From Burkholderiaceae bacterium (GTDB lineage: Bacteria > Pseudomonadota > Gammaproteobacteria > Burkholderiales > Burkholderiaceae_C), in the NCBI GenBank assembly GCA_019745555.1, contig JAIESX010000042.1:1-62955 (forward strand): a DNA stretch of 62,955 nt, in the 5' to 3' direction. The notes under the pieces were generated by a model that worked only from the letters and a program-made list of their open reading frames with translations, made no database searches and was not told the DNA's origin. Below, piece by piece: positions 28,318 to 37,947 of the stretch. Position 1 is the first letter of the stretch. Each line of letters starts with the position of its first letter. Position numbers and translations under genes: made by a program.

Positions 28318-29754
28318 TCAATTCTCTTTCTGCTCTTCCTTGCGCTCGGTCTGCGTCTTGCTGACCATGACCGGCAGGCCCTTGAGCTGGTTGAGCGCCT
28401 GCTGGAGCTGGAAGTCCTTGTCGCTGCCGAACTCGGGCAGGCGACGTTCGGAGGCCGGTTTCTTGGCATCCTCCTCCAGCTTCTTGAGGGCGGCATCGCG
28501 CGCCTTCTCGCGCGCCTCGTCCTTCTGCTCCGGCGTCTGGCCGTTGCTCAGGTGCTTGTCCAGGTCGGCCTCGCGGGTGCGCAGCACCGAGAAGACATTG
28601 CCTTCGGCGGTCTCGTCGATCATGACGTCGGGCAGGATGCCCTTGGCCTGGATCGAGCGGCCCGCCGGTGTGTAGTAGCGCGCCGTGGTGATCTTGAGGC
28701 CGGTGTCCGGACCCAGCGGGCGCACGGTCTGCACCGAGCCCTTGCCGAAGGTCTGGCTGCCCATGATCACGGCGCGTTTGTGGTCCTGCAGGGCGCCGGC
28801 CACGATCTCGCTGGCCGAGGCCGAGCCCTCGTTGACCAGCACGACCAGCGGGATCTTCTTGATCGCCGCCGGCAGGCGACGCAGCGGGTCACCGCTGCCG
28901 CGGCGCTGGTAGTACTCGGGCGCGGCCTTGAAGGTGTACTTGCTTTCGGCCAGCTGGCCGTTGGTGGAGACCACGGTCACGTTCTCGGGCAGGAAGGCGG
29001 CGGAGACGGCCACGGCAGCATCAAGCAGACCGCCCGGGTCGTTGCGCAGATCCAGGACCAGGCCCTTGAGCGCCGGGTCCTGCTTGTACAGCTCTTCCAC
29101 CTTGCGCACGAAGTCCTCGACCGTGCGCTCCTGGAACTGGCTCAGGCGGATCCAGCCGTAGCCGGGCTCGACCATCTTGCCCTTGACCGACTGGGTCTTG
29201 ATCTCCTCGCGGATGATGGTGACCGGGAAGGAGCGGTTCTCGTCCTTGCGGAAGATGGTCAGGACCACCTTGGTGTTGGGTTCACCGCGCATGCGCTTGA
29301 CGGCTTCATTGAGCGTCAGGCCCTTGACGGCAGTGTCGTCGATGCGGGTGATGAGGTCATTGGTCTTGAGACCGGCGCGGTAGGCGGGCGAGCCCTCGAT
29401 GGGCGAGACGATCTTGACCAGGCCGTCTTCCTGCGTGATCTCGATGCCCACGCCGACGAAGCGGCCGGCCGTGCCTTCGCGGAATTCCTTGTAGGACTTC
29501 TTGTCGAAGTACTGCGAGTGCGGGTCCAGGCTGGAGACCATGCCCGAGATCGCATCGGTGATGAGTTTCTTCTCGTCCACCGGCTCGACGTAATCGGTCT
29601 TGATCATGCCGAAGACAGCGGCGAGCTGTTGCAGCTCCTCCAGCGGCAGCGGTGCCACGCTGTTGCGTGCCACAGTCTGCAGGGAAACGGTGGTGAGCGC
29701 GCCGGCGAGCACGCCCAGCGAAATCCAGCCTGCGATTTTCAGTTTCTGACCCAT
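28318..29754 (-). CDS. ctpA: S41 family C-terminal processing peptidase
   Basis: A periplasmic or membrane-anchored serine protease that trims C-termini. 478 residues: an N-terminal anchor or signal ([19 protein letters not shown]), a PDZ domain (about 95-180, GVGIEITQEDGLVKIVSPIE), and the catalytic Ser-Lys dyad Ser313 (NEGSASASEIVAGALQ) and Lys338 (TFGKGSVQ). A charged Lys/Glu-rich tail ends the protein. gpmA lies upstream on the same strand, an arrangement shared with many betaproteobacteria. Confidence 0.93.
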   Translation of the reverse strand: MGQKLKIAGWISLGVLAGALTTVSLQTVARNSVAPLPLEELQQLAAVFGMIKTDYVEPVDEKKLITDAISGMVSSLDPHSQYFDKKSYKEFREGTAGRFVGVGIEITQEDGLVKIVSPIEGSPAYRAGLKTNDLITRIDDTAVKGLTLNEAVKRMRGEPNTKVVLTIFRKDENRSFPVTIIREEIKTQSVKGKMVEPGYGWIRLSQFQERTVEDFVRKVEELYKQDPALKGLVLDLRNDPGGLLDAAVAVSAAFLPENVTVVSTNGQLAESKYTFKAAPEYYQRRGSGDPLRRLPAAIKKIPLVVLVNEGSASASEIVAGALQDHKRAVIMGSQTFGKGSVQTVRPLGPDTGLKITTARYYTPAGRSIQAKGILPDVMIDETAEGNVFSVLRTREADLDKHLSNGQTPEQKDEAREKARDAALKKLEEDAKKPASERRLPEFGSDKDFQLQQALNQLKGLPVMVSKTQTERKEEQKEN

Positions 29755-29903
29755 GGATATACCCTCGTCGCTTCAATATACACGCTTGGAAGCGTCTTGG
29801 CCGCCAGGGTTCCGGCCGCTGGTGACAATTTGTGTGAGTTGGTGCTGACCTGCCCCAGATGGGGGCGGGCCAGCATCCTGCAAGGCCGGCAGGGTAGAGG
29901 CCT

Positions 29904-30650
29904 TCAGGCCTTCTTGCCCTGGGTGGCCACCGCGGCCGCCGCGCGTGCGGCGGCTTCGGCATCGCCCAGGTAGTAGTGGCGGACAGGCTTGAGCTGGGCG
30001 TCGAGCTCGTAGACCAGGGGGATGCCGTTGGGGATGTTCAGGCCCACGATGTCCTGGTCCGAGATCCCGTCCAGGTACTTGACCAGGGCGCGGATGGAGT
30101 TGCCGTGGGCGGCGATCACTACGCGCTGGCCGGAGCGGATGGCCGGGGCGAGCGACTCGTTCCAGAACGGCAGCACACGCGCCACCGTGTCCTTGAGACA
30201 TTCGGTCAGCGGAATCTGGTCCGGCGGCAGGCCGGCGTAGCGGCGATCGCTGCGCTCGCTGCGCGGATCGGTGGGTTCCAGGGCCGGCGGCGGGGTGTCA
30301 TAGCTGCGGCGCCAGACCAGCACCTGCTCCTCGCCGTACTGCCTGGCCATGTCGGCCTTGTTCAGTCCCTGGAGGGCGCCATAGTGGCGCTCGTTGAGGC
30401 GCCAGCTCTTGACCACCGGCAGCCAGGTGCGGTCCATCTCGTCCAGGCAGTACCAGAGGGTGTGGATGGCGCGCTTGAGCACGCTGGTGTAGGCCACGTC
30501 GAAGTCATAGCCCTCGGCCTTGAGCAGCTTGCCGGCCGACATGGCCTGGGAGACGCCGGTGGGTGTCAGATCGACATCGGTCCAGCCGGTGAAGCGGTTT
30601 TCCAGGTTCCAGGTCGATTCGCCGTGGCGGATGAGCACGAGTTTGTACAT
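29904..30650 (-). CDS. gpmA: 2,3-bisphosphoglycerate-dependent phosphoglycerate mutase
   Basis: Interconverts 3- and 2-phosphoglycerate in glycolysis. 248 residues, opening [20 protein letters not shown] with the phosphorylated His in RHGES, and [33 protein letters not shown]. The start at 30650 fits the family exactly, yet the bases before it are pyrimidine-rich (GCCCCCACCCC) and offer no Shine-Dalgarno sequence. It is divergent from the rhodanese gene and upstream of ctpA. Confidence 0.95.
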   Translation of the reverse strand: MYKLVLIRHGESTWNLENRFTGWTDVDLTPTGVSQAMSAGKLLKAEGYDFDVAYTSVLKRAIHTLWYCLDEMDRTWLPVVKSWRLNERHYGALQGLNKADMARQYGEEQVLVWRRSYDTPPPALEPTDPRSERSDRRYAGLPPDQIPLTECLKDTVARVLPFWNESLAPAIRSGQRVVIAAHGNSIRALVKYLDGISDQDIVGLNIPNGIPLVYELDAQLKPVRHYYLGDAEAAARAAAAVATQGKKA

Positions 30651-30786
30651 GGGGTGGGGGCAGAGAGTTACGTAGCGGTGACGGGCAGGGCGGATGCGGG
30701 TAGGGGTTTGCGGCCCGGGCCCTGCGGCCGCCATCCCGCCATTTTAGAATCACGCCTTCCCCTGTCGGCAACCTGCAAGGAAACCC

Positions 30787-31194
30787 GTGAAATTCATCAT
30801 CGACAACTGGGCCCTGATCCTGCTGGCCCTGAGCTCCGGCCTCATGCTGGCCTGGCCCGCGATCCGCAGCGGCGGCAGCGGTACTCTGACGGCCGCGGCG
30901 GCGGTGCAGCTGATCAACCGTGAGAAGGCGGTCGTGATCGACGTCTGCGAGCCGGCCGAATACGCCGCCGGTCACGTGGGCGGCGCCAAGAACATCCCGC
31001 TGGCCCAGCTGGCCCAGCAACTGCCTGCCACCGTGAAGAACAAGGATGTGCCGGTGATCTTTGCCTGCCAGAGTGGTTCGCGTTCGGGCAGCGCGGCCCG
31101 CATTGCCAAGGGCCTGGGCTATGCCAAGGCGCAATCCCTGAGTGGTGGCCTGTCCAGCTGGCGTGCGGCCAGCCTGCCGGTCGAGAAAGGCTGA
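30787..31194 (+). CDS. Membrane-anchored rhodanese-like sulfurtransferase
   Basis: A 135-residue protein with an N-terminal membrane segment (WALILLALSSGLMLAWPAI) and a single rhodanese domain. The active-site loop is CQSGSR with Cys94. The cytoplasmic domain probably handles persulfide or redox sulfur. The start is GTG at 30787 after AAGGAAA. grxC starts 4 bp after the stop, then secB; this trio is standard in betaproteobacteria. Confidence 0.9.
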   Translation: MKFIIDNWALILLALSSGLMLAWPAIRSGGSGTLTAAAAVQLINREKAVVIDVCEPAEYAAGHVGGAKNIPLAQLAQQLPATVKNKDVPVIFACQSGSRSGSAARIAKGLGYAKAQSLSGGLSSWRAASLPVEKG

Positions 31195-31197
31195 GCG

Positions 31198-31458
31198 ATG
31201 GCGAACGTCAAGATGTACACCACCGCGGTCTGCCCCTACTGCATCCGCGCCAAGCAGCTGCTCAAGTCCAGGGGCGTAGAGCAGATCGAGGAGATCCGCA
31301 TCGACACCGATCCCGGCGCTCGCGAGCAGATGATGAGCAGCACCGGCCGGCGCACCGTGCCACAGATCTTCATCGGCGCCACCCATGTGGGCGGCTGCGA
31401 CGACCTCATGGCCCTGGACGCCCGGGGCGGCCTGCTGCCCCTGCTGCAGGCGGCCTGA
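31198..31458 (+). CDS. grxC: Glutaredoxin 3
   Basis: Small dithiol glutaredoxin reducing disulfides with glutathione. 86 residues, opening MANVKMYTTAVCPYCIRAKQ with the CPYC active site at 12-15, a TVPQIFI cis-proline loop and GGCDDLMAL glutathione-binding segment. It lies 3 bp after the rhodanese gene. A terminator follows before secB. Confidence 0.95.
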   Translation: MANVKMYTTAVCPYCIRAKQLLKSRGVEQIEEIRIDTDPGAREQMMSSTGRRTVPQIFIGATHVGGCDDLMALDARGGLLPLLQAA

Positions 31459-31484
31459 GATAATCGCGGCGATCCGATCGTGAG

Positions 31485-31520
31485 CCCGCTCGGTATCCAC
31501 CGGGCGGGTTTTCATTTTTT
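31485..31520 (+). terminator. Rho-independent terminator between grxC and secB
   Basis: Stem CCCGCTCGGT / ACCGGGCGGG (31485-31494 with 31499-31508, one T-G pair) with loop ATCC is followed by TTTTCATTTTTT. It should at least attenuate transcription into secB, which begins at 31545. Confidence 0.85.
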
Positions 31521-31544
31521 GACTTTCATTTTCAAGGCAGATCC

Positions 31545-31994
31545 ATGGCCGAGCAGCAAGAACCCGTCTTCCAGATCCAGCGTGTCTATCTCAAGGAGGC
31601 GTCGCTAGAGCAACCCAACTCGCCTGGCATCCTGTTGCAGGGCGAGCAGCCGGCCGTCGACATCCAGCTCGGCGTCGAGGCCCAGCCGGTGGCTGAAGGC
31701 GTGTTCGAGGTGTCCGTCACTGCCACCGTGCAGACCAAGATCGCCGACAAGACGGTCTTCCTGGTCGAGGCCAAGCAGTCTGGCATCTTCGAGATCCGCA
31801 ACCTGCCCGACAACCAGATGGGGCCCATCGTGGGGGTGGTCTGTCCTCAGATTGTCTTTCCCTACTTGCGCAGCAACGTGGCCGATATCATTCAGCGGGC
31901 CGGCTTCCCGCCCGTGCATCTGCAGGAGATCAACTTCCAGGCCCTGTACGAGCAACAACAGCAGCAGGGCAACGGGGCGGCCCAGGTCCAGTAA
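31545..31994 (+). CDS. secB: Protein-export chaperone SecB
   Basis: Cytoplasmic tetrameric chaperone that keeps preproteins unfolded and hands them to SecA. 149 residues with the family segments [55 protein letters not shown] and [12 protein letters not shown]. It follows grxC after a terminator, so it probably has its own promoter or is expressed by partial read-through. gpsA starts 27 bp downstream, the usual secB-gpsA order. Confidence 0.96.
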   Translation: MAEQQEPVFQIQRVYLKEASLEQPNSPGILLQGEQPAVDIQLGVEAQPVAEGVFEVSVTATVQTKIADKTVFLVEAKQSGIFEIRNLPDNQMGPIVGVVCPQIVFPYLRSNVADIIQRAGFPPVHLQEINFQALYEQQQQQGNGAAQVQ

Positions 31995-32021
31995 GGCCTT
32001 CCTGCAGCGGGCAGCAAGACC

Positions 32022-33038
32022 ATGAAGATACTCGTGCTTGGTGCCGGTGCCTGGGGCACGGCCCTGGCCATGAGCGCCAGCCAGAACCCCCAGGCTGGCC
32101 ACGAGGTGATGCTCTGGGCCCGCGACCCGGCGCAGGTCGCGGACATGCGTTCCTCGCGTGTCAACGCCCGTTACCTGCCGGACTTGCCGCTGCCCGCAAC
32201 CCTGCGGGTGACCGATGGTCCGGCCGACGCCCTGGCGGATCTCTGCCGCGGGCAGGACCTCGTCGTGATCGGCACGCCCATGGCCGGCCTGCGCGGCGTG
32301 CTGCAGCAGATCGGCGACATCGCGGCGCCGGTGGCCTGGCTGTGCAAGGGTTTCGAGCCCGCGGTCGAAGGGGCCCAGGGCCTGATGGCCCATGAGGTTC
32401 AGGCCCAGGTGGCGCCACAGCTGCGTGCCGGTGTGCTCAGCGGGCCGAGCTTTGCGCAGGAGGTAGCGCGCGGTCAGCCCACGGCCCTGGTGGCGGCCAG
32501 CGCCCATGCCTTGGTGCGTGAGCGCCTGGTCCAGGCTTTCCACAGCCCCAGCCTGCGGGTCTACGAAAACGAGGACCTGGTGGGGGTGGAGGTCGGCGGT
32601 GCGGTCAAGAATGTGCTGGCCATTGCCACCGGCCTGTGCGACGGCCTGGGGCTGGGCCTGAACGCCCGCGCTGCGCTGATCACGCGCGGCCTGGCCGAGA
32701 TGACGCGCCTGGGCCTGGCGCTGGGCGCACGGGCCGAGACCTTCATGGGCCTGTCCGGCCTGGGCGATCTGGTGCTGACCGCCACGGGCGACCTGAGTCG
32801 CAACCGCAAGGTGGGGCTGCTGCTGGCGCAGGGGCAGACCCTGGCCCAGGCCGTGGCCTCTTTGGGCCATGTCGCCGAGGGCGTTTATTGCGCGCGCACC
32901 GTGGTGCAGCGCGCGCAGGATCTGGGCGTGGAGATGCCCATCGCCCAGTGTGTGGTGGCCCTGCTCGACGGCCGCATGCAGCCGGGCGACGCGGTGGCAG
33001 CCCTGATGGGCCGCACACCGGGCGCCGAAGTCCGCTGA
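32022..33038 (+). CDS. gpsA: Glycerol-3-phosphate dehydrogenase (NAD(P)+)
   Basis: Reduces dihydroxyacetone phosphate to sn-glycerol-3-phosphate for phospholipid synthesis. 338 residues. It has the Rossmann motif [39 protein letters not shown], the catalytic lysine in [14 protein letters not shown], and [19 protein letters not shown]. It converges with cphA, leaving 15 bp between the two stop codons and no terminator. Confidence 0.96.
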   Translation: MKILVLGAGAWGTALAMSASQNPQAGHEVMLWARDPAQVADMRSSRVNARYLPDLPLPATLRVTDGPADALADLCRGQDLVVIGTPMAGLRGVLQQIGDIAAPVAWLCKGFEPAVEGAQGLMAHEVQAQVAPQLRAGVLSGPSFAQEVARGQPTALVAASAHALVRERLVQAFHSPSLRVYENEDLVGVEVGGAVKNVLAIATGLCDGLGLGLNARAALITRGLAEMTRLGLALGARAETFMGLSGLGDLVLTATGDLSRNRKVGLLLAQGQTLAQAVASLGHVAEGVYCARTVVQRAQDLGVEMPIAQCVVALLDGRMQPGDAVAALMGRTPGAEVR

Positions 33039-33053
33039 GCGCCTGCTATGGCC

Positions 33054-35633
33054 TCAGGCGCCATCGCGCGCCACGCGGGCCGCGATGTGGGCGATGGCTT
33101 CCTCGACCTGATCGACGAGGATCAGGCAGAGGTCACCGGCCTGCAGCTTGTCCATGGCCGTGTCGATCGCCTTGAACTCACCGTAGATTTCGTTGACCTC
33201 GCGTGCCCGCCGGGCTTCACCCAGGCCGGCACGCAGCAGGGCCAGCACCTCGCCGTCGGCACGGCCGCGCTGGCAGGCATCCTCGAACAGCACGATGTGG
33301 TCGAAAGCGTCGCCCAGGATACGGGTCTGCGCGCGGATGTCCTCGTCGCGCCGGTCGCCGGCACCGCTGATGACCACCGCACGGCGCTGGGCCGGCATGG
33401 CTTCGACGGCCTGCACCAGGGCCTGCATGGCATCCGGGTTGTGGCCGTAGTCGGCGATCACCGTCGCGCCCCTGTAGCGGAAGAGGTTGAAACGCCCTTG
33501 TGCATTGTTGGCGTCGTTGTCGAAGCTGGCCAGGCCCTGGCGAATCAGCGCCCAGTCCAGGCCCAGGGCCCAGGCGGCGCCGACGGCGGCCATGACGTTC
33601 TCGACCTGAAAGCCGATGCTGCCGCCCAGGGTCAGCGGCACCTCGGCCAGCGGCAGGGTGTGGCGCGTGTTGCCCTCGGCCGCGACCAGCATGCCCTGTT
33701 CGACGAAGACCGCGCGCTTGCCCTGGGCCAGCTGGGTGGCCATGACCGGGTTATGGGGATCGGCGGCGAAGTAGGTGACCTTGCCGCTGCGGCAGTGGCT
33801 GGCCATGGCGGCGACGATGGGGTCGGCCGCATTGAGCACGGCGGTACCGGTTTCGGCGATGTTCTGCACGATCACGCGCTTGAGCACCGCCAGATCCTCC
33901 ACCGTCGTGATGAAGTTCAGGCCGAGGTGGTCGCCCTGGCCTACGTTGGTGACCACGGCCACGTCGCAGCGGTCGAAGGCCAGGCCTTCACGCAGCATGC
34001 CGCCGCGCGCGGTCTCGAGCACGGCCGCGTCCACGTCCGGGTGCTGCAGCACATTGCGCGCACTTTTGGGACCGCTGCAGTCGCCCGTGTCGATGCGTTC
34101 GCCGTCGATGTAGACGCCGTCGGTGCTGGTCATGCCCACGCGCAGCTGCTTCTGCCGCAGCAGGTGGGCGATCAGGCGCACCGTGGTGGTCTTGCCGTTG
34201 GTGCCGGTCACGGCCACCAGCGGGATACGGCCGTTCTCGCCTTCGGGGAACATGGCGTTGACGATGGCCTCGCCTACGGGGCGGCCTTTGCCGAAGGAGG
34301 GCGAGAGGTGCATGCGCAGGCCGGGTGCGGCGTTCACTTCAACGATGCCGCCGCCCTGTTCCTCCAGTGGCTTGAGGATGCTGTCGCAGACCATGTCCAC
34401 GCCGCAGATGTCCAGGCCCACCATCTTGGCTGCGACGATGGCGCGGTGCGCCACCTCGGGGTGCACGTCGTCGGTGACGTCAGTGGCGCTGCCGCCGGTG
34501 GAAAGGTTGGCGTTGTGGCGCAGCGAGACCCGTCGGCCCTTGGGGGGTACCGAGTCGGCATCCAGCCCCTGGCCGGCGAGGCAGGCCAGCGCGATGTCGT
34601 CGAAGCGGATCTTGGTCAGCGAGGTCGAGTGGCCCGTGCCGCGGCGCGGGTCCTTGTTGACTTCCTCGACCAGCTCGCGGATGGTACGTTCGCCGTCACC
34701 GACCACCATGGGCGGGTCACGACGGGATGCGGCCACGAGCTTGTTGCCGACGACGAGCAGGCGGTAGTCGTTGCCGGGCAGGAAGCGCTCGACGAGGATT
34801 TCGTCGTCGTACTCGGCAGCGGCGGCAAAGGCCCGGAGCAGGTGCTCGCGTGTGGTGATGTTGACCGTCACGCCCTTGCCCTGGTTGCCGTTCTTGGGTT
34901 TGATGACGACCGGCAGGCCGATCTCGCCGGCCGCCGCCCAGGCCTCGTCGGCCGAGGTGATCTCGCGGCCCAGGGGCACGGGCACGCCGGCGCTGGCCAG
35001 CAGCTTCTTGGTGAGCTCCTTGTCCTGGGCGATGGACTCGGAGATGGCGCTGGTGATGTCCATCTCGGCGGCCTGGATGCGACGCTGCTTGCTGCCCCAG
35101 CCGAACTGGATCATGCTGCCGCGTGTCATGCGGCGGTAGGGAATGCCACGGGCCAATGCCGCGTCGGCGATGCAGCCCGTGCTCGGGCCCAGGCGTTCAT
35201 CTTCGTCGAGCTCGCGCAGTTTCGACAGGGCGGCCTCGAGATCGAAGGGGGTGTCTTCCAGTGCGGCTTTGCAGAGTTCCTGCGCCAGTTCGAACGCCAG
35301 CCGGCCCACGGCTTCCTCGGAGTACTCAACCACCACCTGGTAGACCCCGGGTTCCAGCGTCTGGGTGGTGCGGCTGAAGGTCACGGGGCAGCCGGCCTGG
35401 GCCTGCAGGCCCAGGGCCGCGAGCTCGAGCACATGCGCCAGCGGCACGGTCTCGTCGTGGCCGACGGGGTTGAGCGGCAGGATCTGCGGGAAGCGCGCAC
35501 GCAGACGCAGGCCGAAGTTCTGGCGCGGGCTGAGTTCGCACTCGGCGGGGGTGCAGTGGACCACGGCTTCGATGGCGGTGTGGTGGCTCCACAGATTGGG
35601 GCCGCGCAGGGCGCGGATGCGTTGGACTTCCAT
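33054..35633 (-). CDS. cphA: Cyanophycin synthetase with active Mur-ligase-like domain
   Basis: Polymerises Asp and Arg into cyanophycin (multi-L-arginyl-poly-L-aspartate) using ATP. 859 residues: N domain (1 to about 160), ATP-grasp domain (about 215-475; VVIKPKNGNQGKGVTV, GVDMVCDS, IVEVNAAPG) and Mur-ligase-like domain with intact P-loop GTNGKTTT (477-484) and ETARGGMLREG. In the N domain the segment equivalent to the HxxEH motif reads HVLEL (67-71), so the second His is lost. The start at 35633 lies 1 bp after the stop of the upstream synthetase gene (TGACATG), giving tight translational coupling. Together the two genes form a two-subunit-like pair. Confidence 0.93.
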   Translation of the reverse strand: MEVQRIRALRGPNLWSHHTAIEAVVHCTPAECELSPRQNFGLRLRARFPQILPLNPVGHDETVPLAHVLELAALGLQAQAGCPVTFSRTTQTLEPGVYQVVVEYSEEAVGRLAFELAQELCKAALEDTPFDLEAALSKLRELDEDERLGPSTGCIADAALARGIPYRRMTRGSMIQFGWGSKQRRIQAAEMDITSAISESIAQDKELTKKLLASAGVPVPLGREITSADEAWAAAGEIGLPVVIKPKNGNQGKGVTVNITTREHLLRAFAAAAEYDDEILVERFLPGNDYRLLVVGNKLVAASRRDPPMVVGDGERTIRELVEEVNKDPRRGTGHSTSLTKIRFDDIALACLAGQGLDADSVPPKGRRVSLRHNANLSTGGSATDVTDDVHPEVAHRAIVAAKMVGLDICGVDMVCDSILKPLEEQGGGIVEVNAAPGLRMHLSPSFGKGRPVGEAIVNAMFPEGENGRIPLVAVTGTNGKTTTVRLIAHLLRQKQLRVGMTSTDGVYIDGERIDTGDCSGPKSARNVLQHPDVDAAVLETARGGMLREGLAFDRCDVAVVTNVGQGDHLGLNFITTVEDLAVLKRVIVQNIAETGTAVLNAADPIVAAMASHCRSGKVTYFAADPHNPVMATQLAQGKRAVFVEQGMLVAAEGNTRHTLPLAEVPLTLGGSIGFQVENVMAAVGAAWALGLDWALIRQGLASFDNDANNAQGRFNLFRYRGATVIADYGHNPDAMQALVQAVEAMPAQRRAVVISGAGDRRDEDIRAQTRILGDAFDHIVLFEDACQRGRADGEVLALLRAGLGEARRAREVNEIYGEFKAIDTAMDKLQAGDLCLILVDQVEEAIAHIAARVARDGA

Positions 35634-35634
35634 G

Positions 35635-37800
35635 TCAGTGTTCGCTGGAGAGGTTGGCCTTGAAGGTGCGCAGGCCGGCGCCGATGAGTTCGGGTTTGAC
35701 GTCCAGGGCCCAGGCCGCGGCCACGGCGGCCATGACCATCTCGGGACGGGCGGCTTTGGTCGGGGCCAGGCTGTCGAGCGGGATGGCGCTGATCTCGTCC
35801 TGACCCTGGGCCAGGACGATGTGGCGCTCGCGCAGGTAGACGCTGCGCAGGCCGGCCTGACGTTGTGCCGCGATGGCCGGCAGCTGGGCGTCGGGCCCGT
35901 AGAAGATGACCTGGCCGTCGCAGAGATCGGCCATCTCGACCACGCGCGGGTCGGCGGCATTGAGCACGGCCGTGCCCGTGGGCAAGACCACGTCGACCTG
36001 GGTGCGCACCACCTTGTAGAGCTGGTCGCTGTGGTCGATGTAGAACTCGCCCAGTTCTTCGAGGCCGTCGAGGTCGGTCACCACGCCGACAGTGCAGCGG
36101 TCGTAGGCCAGACCCTCCGTCAGGATGGCCTGGTGGGTGTGCTCGAAGACCGCAGCTTCGAGCGAGCGGTTGATCAGCAGGCGCTGACCGGTCTCCCAAT
36201 TGGCGCTGTCCTTGGCATCGACCTGGCGGTCGCCGAGGAAATACCCGTCACGGCAGGCCAGGCCGACCTGGGTGCCGTTGATGTGCAGCAGCCAGTTGAC
36301 CAGGCGCGCGATGCGTGTGGTGTGGCGCGTGCCCGTGATGCCCACGATGGCGATGCGCCCCTGGTCCTCGCCTGGGAAGAGGTGCTCGACGATGGCCTGG
36401 CCCACATTGCGCGGCCGGCCCTCGGCGGGCTTGAGGTGCATGAGCAGACCGGGACCGGCATTGACTTCGATGATGGCGCCGCCCTGTTCGGCCAGCGGCC
36501 GGGCGATGTCCGGCGTGACCAGGTCGATGCCTGCGATGTCCAGGCCCACCACGCGCGCGGCCAGCGCCGCGGCGGCGGCGACCTGGGGATGCACGAGATC
36601 GGTCACGTCATAGGCCAGGTCGCCATGGCGGCGGATCAGCACCACCTGCCCGGAGGGCGGTACGGACTCGCCCGTGTAGCCCTGGCGGGCGAGTTCGAGC
36701 TGGGAGATCGGCTCCTTGTCCAGGATCAGCGGCTCTAGCGGGAACTCTTCTTCCTCGCCGCAGCGCGGATCGCTGTTGATCTGCGCGTCGATGAGTTGCA
36801 GGATGGTGGAGCGGCCGTCGCCCGTGACGGTCTGCATCTTGCCCTTGGTGGCGGCCACGACACGCCGGCCCACGACCAGCAGGCGGTGGGCGTCGCCCTC
36901 GATGAACTTCTCCACCAGCACGCCGCTGCCCTCGGCGTTGGCGGCCTGCCAGGCCTTTTCGATGTCCTCGCGCGTGCGCAGGTCGGTGAAGACGCCGCGG
37001 CCGTGGTTGGCATCGGTGGGCTTGACGGTGACGGGCAGGCCGATGTCCTGCGCCACGCTCCAGGCCTGTTCAGGGCTGTCGACTTCCTCGCCCTCGGGCA
37101 CGGGCACGCCGGCGCAGGCCAGCAGCTCCTTGGTGAGCTGCTTGTCGCCGGCGATGCCCTCCGCGATGGCGCTGGTCTGGTCGGTCTCGGCCGTCCAGAT
37201 GCGGCGCTGGCGCGCGCCATAGCCCAGTTGCACCAGGTTGCCGTCATTGAGGCGGATATGGGGGATGCGGCGGTCAATCGCCGCCTCGACGATGTGTGCG
37301 GTGCTCGGGCCCAGATAGTGGCGGTCGTTGAGCTCGCGCAGGCGGGCCACGGCGGCGGCCACGTCAAACGGCTGGTCCTCGATCCCGGCCATCAGCAACG
37401 CGTGGCCGGCCTCAAGTGCGGCGCGCCCCACCTCCTCCTGCCGTGTGCGAAACGCCATCTTGTAGATGCCGTGTTGCGAGGTGCTGCGTGTCTGGCCGAA
37501 GCCCGTGGCCATGCCGGCCAGGGTCTGCAGCTCCAGACAGATGTGTTCCAGGATGTGGCCGGCCCAGGTGCCTTCGCGCAAGCGCTCCAGAAAGCCACCG
37601 ACTTCGCCGACGCCGCAGCGGTGCTGCATGAGCCCGGGCAGCAGGGTGGTCAAACGCTCGTAAAATCCCGGGATCTTGTTGGAGGGTTTTTCCTCCAGCT
37701 CACCCAGGTCCAGCCAGGCTTCGATCACCGGCCGGTAGGTCCAGATGTTGGGGCCACGCAGATGGCGGACCCGCAGAATTTGAAGTTGGTTCTTGCTCAT
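35635..37800 (-). CDS. Second cyanophycin synthetase-like protein with degenerate Mur-ligase domain
   Basis: A 721-residue CphA homologue (CphA-prime type). The N domain keeps GTWAGHILEHICLELQ, with H82, E85 and H86. The ATP-grasp domain looks intact (VTVKPTDANHGRGVF, GIDLVTPD, IIEVNAGPG). The Mur-ligase-like domain does not: the P-loop reads GTRHTTRI (490-497) where active enzymes have GTNGKTTT, ETARGG is EHTHQA, and the protein ends about 140 residues earlier than its partner. It should add Asp at most, not Arg, or play a priming or structural role. An alternative start is 37851 (MSASKTT). Paired synthetase genes are known in other betaproteobacteria such as Cupriavidus. Confidence 0.9.
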   Translation of the reverse strand: MSKNQLQILRVRHLRGPNIWTYRPVIEAWLDLGELEEKPSNKIPGFYERLTTLLPGLMQHRCGVGEVGGFLERLREGTWAGHILEHICLELQTLAGMATGFGQTRSTSQHGIYKMAFRTRQEEVGRAALEAGHALLMAGIEDQPFDVAAAVARLRELNDRHYLGPSTAHIVEAAIDRRIPHIRLNDGNLVQLGYGARQRRIWTAETDQTSAIAEGIAGDKQLTKELLACAGVPVPEGEEVDSPEQAWSVAQDIGLPVTVKPTDANHGRGVFTDLRTREDIEKAWQAANAEGSGVLVEKFIEGDAHRLLVVGRRVVAATKGKMQTVTGDGRSTILQLIDAQINSDPRCGEEEEFPLEPLILDKEPISQLELARQGYTGESVPPSGQVVLIRRHGDLAYDVTDLVHPQVAAAAALAARVVGLDIAGIDLVTPDIARPLAEQGGAIIEVNAGPGLLMHLKPAEGRPRNVGQAIVEHLFPGEDQGRIAIVGITGTRHTTRIARLVNWLLHINGTQVGLACRDGYFLGDRQVDAKDSANWETGQRLLINRSLEAAVFEHTHQAILTEGLAYDRCTVGVVTDLDGLEELGEFYIDHSDQLYKVVRTQVDVVLPTGTAVLNAADPRVVEMADLCDGQVIFYGPDAQLPAIAAQRQAGLRSVYLRERHIVLAQGQDEISAIPLDSLAPTKAARPEMVMAAVAAAWALDVKPELIGAGLRTFKANLSSEH

Positions 37801-37886
37801 GAAACTAGGCAGGGGCTCACGCCGGTCTGCAGTGGTCTTGCTCGCTGACATGGCCGTCCATTCAGCGCATGCAATGAGTCTCCGGT

Positions 37887-37910
37887 GGGGACAACGTAAA
37901 ACGGGGACAA
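37887..37910. promoter_or_regulatory. Direct repeat in the divergent cyanophycin-locus promoter region
   Basis: GGGGACAA occurs twice, at 37887-37894 and 37903-37910, 16 bp apart, in the 147-bp space between the divergent synthetase and ABC transporter genes. Read leftward each copy gives TTGTCC, a -35-like hexamer. It may be an operator or overlapping promoter elements; no clear -10 was found at standard spacing. Confidence 0.3.
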
Positions 37911-37947
37911 TCGGTGTGAGCAAATCCCTACCCAGGCTCTGGATTCC

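Noticed and set aside
33048..35663. Long plus-strand open frame (871 codons) opposite cphA
   Set aside because: Antisense shadow with low-complexity composition; the minus strand encodes all cyanophycin synthetase motifs.
35634..37923. Degenerate second cphA considered as a pseudogene
   Set aside because: The frame is intact over 721 codons, ATP-grasp and N-domain motifs are conserved and it is tightly coupled to cphA, so loss of the P-loop looks like specialisation and not decay.
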